DNA from: Undaria pinnatifida
Lineage: Eukaryota > Sar > Phaeophyceae > Laminariales > Alariaceae
Assembly: GCA_012845835.1 (NCBI GenBank)
Contig: JABAKD010000002.1
Location: 1 to 64,000 of the forward strand
Direction: 5' to 3'
DNA length: 64,000 nt
Of the stretch, positions 62,705 to 64,000 are shown in pieces (position 1 is the stretch's first letter; each line of letters opens with the position of its first letter). The notes beneath the pieces are model-generated. The model searched no databases. It was not told the DNA's origin and was given only the letters and a program-made list of their open reading frames with translations. The position numbers and the translations under genes are program-made.

Positions 62705-64000
62705 GGGGCTAATCGTTGTGCCAAATATGATACTTGGTGTATTCGAACCTCCCTGCCTTCAATGACGGGTAAAGTATGGGGATTCGGGGGATTCGGGGGA
62801 CTACGGAGTACTCATTTGTTGCTTGTCTTACTTATTTGGCCATTGACCACGCATCCCCTCCGAGACAAAGCATCGGGGAGGAGAAACAAACAAGATCACA
62901 CAAATTAAACATCCAAAAAAGGGCATGAGGGGAGAACGGGGGGCGATGTATGAATCGTATTATGCATGGCGGTCGTTCGTACGACCAATGACCGTTGACC
63001 TGACCCTCGCATCCGTACAATGCCGGTACGGAGCACGTCGGGTTTTCACCGACCAACAGACATCGCATCACCACGCGCGATGCCCAATGAGGTGCTCGGC
63101 AAGTCGCACCAAGGGTAAGCTACATCCTACCAAGAACCACGTGTGAGGCGGACTTTCGCATTTTGTGCGCACCTTCTTACATATGCATGACAGCGTCCAA
63201 CGAATTCGTTTTTTTCCGGATTCGCCGCTTCCAGTCGGGGGGGGGGGGGGGGGGGGGGGGCGAGATAACATGGCTCAAACATAGAAAGACATGAAGGGAG
63301 CCGCGTGGAAGAAACAAACAAGATCAGATAGGTGCGAAGCGCTATACCAAGTGGAACGGCACGGTTCACCGCAGCTCATGATCCCTTCGCGTAGTGATAC
63401 TGCGGCGGGCGTACTATCTGATGCCGATGCTTGTTTTTTGTTTTCCTTCCACGGCCATGCTTTTTTAGCATTTTTCGTAACGAAAGGTAAAATTTCCAGG
63501 AACTAAGCTTTCAAATGACGTGAGAACAGCCTCACCCGCGACCATTCTTGCTCTATTAATAGCTTATTAATACTATTAATAGCTTAGCGCTGGACACGAC
63601 TAGCGAACGGGGATCCTGTTGTATTAATAGCATGGCGACGTCAATTGTCAAGGAATGCCGATTTCCCCGTAACGGTATTTACCCGAAATCATTAGGGCTT
63701 GAGGTAATAATATTCTTCAGAGGAAATTCCTCACTCGGACTCCGACGATGATGTTGGCTTCGATGTTTGATTTTTAAGATGGAACTATTTGGGATTGTAG
63801 CGCTGTCCATTATGTTGCGTACGCATGTGATGTTGTGCTGCGAACGCCACACATCATGTTTTATATTTTATGATGTTGATTGATTTGTAAGTTATGGCGG
63901 GCGGAGTCATGGAAAAGATATAATTAAATAATTATATAATCATGCGAGGTATCACATTCAAATGGAACTGGTGAACTCGGCGCCGATGCAGCTAGGACGT
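62705..64000. other. no supported gene; homopolymer and palindrome-rich
   Basis: TTGACCACGCATCCC at 62845 recalls 23130. A G run occupies 63236-63260. TATTAATA palindromes recur at 63544-63585 and 63624. The upstream exons expected for the PRMT gene are not recognisable here and may lie beyond 64 kb. Confidence 0.4.

Noticed and set aside
63700-64000. Upstream PRMT exon
   Set aside because: No SAM-binding or double-E motif could be read in any minus-strand frame to the end of the window.

Overview
The window is nuclear DNA of a eukaryote. It has spliced genes with consensus GT..AG introns, very long repeat-filled introns, DIRS-type and Ty3/gypsy retroelements, several MITE families, dense micro- and minisatellites, and interstitial TTAGGG tracts. 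I see no bacterial operon, rRNA gene, complete tRNA or CRISPR array. The chromovirus and DIRS proteins together with TTAGGG repeats suggest an alga or other stramenopile-like protist. That is an impression from family resemblance, not a proven assignment.

Most open reading frames here are translated repeats. Reading across splice sites recovers a few real genes. On the minus strand there is an ammonium transporter (AMT family): five phase-compatible exons of its C-terminal half run from 27.74 kb to a stop at 16.87 kb. Also on the minus strand are two exons of a protein arginine methyltransferase (62.56 to 58.79 kb) and unassigned exons near 57.5, 56.7 and 54.2 kb. On the plus strand there is a sulfotransferase-like terminal exon (3.3-3.9 kb), a small two-exon frame with a 58-nt intron (31.8-32.2 kb) and several weaker exon candidates.

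Mobile DNA dominates the rest. At 33.1-43.7 kb two DIRS-like elements lie head to tail and share split direct repeats in the order A1-internal-B1/A2-internal-B2/A3-spacer-B3. Both carry gag-like, RT/RNase H and tyrosine-recombinase remnants. The second copy has lost the core of the RT and carries extra copies of a 574-bp segment. At 8.6-10.2 kb there is a decayed Ty3/gypsy pol end (integrase plus chromodomain). DNA-transposon-like elements with visible terminal repeats lie at 76-862 and 44573-45334 (one family, TSDs TAA and TGA), 2162-2402, 47116-47511 and 49205-50083.

Layout: 0-8 kb, MITEs, a sulfotransferase fragment and degenerate tandem repeats; 8.5-10.9 kb, gypsy remnant; 11-16 kb, satellites and dispersed repeats; 16.9-27.7 kb, AMT with repeat-packed introns; 28-31 kb, minisatellites, telomere-like tracts and a ~100-bp satellite; 31-33 kb, exon candidates; 33-43.7 kb, the DIRS dimer; 43.7-52 kb, nested MITEs and repeat families, several also present inverted at 18-20 kb; 52-58 kb, unassigned minus-strand exons among minisatellites; 58.8-62.6 kb, PRMT; 62.6-64 kb, sparse sequence with homopolymer tracts. 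The most distinctive pattern is a dispersed repeat family that carries a different microsatellite in the same one or two internal positions at each locus.
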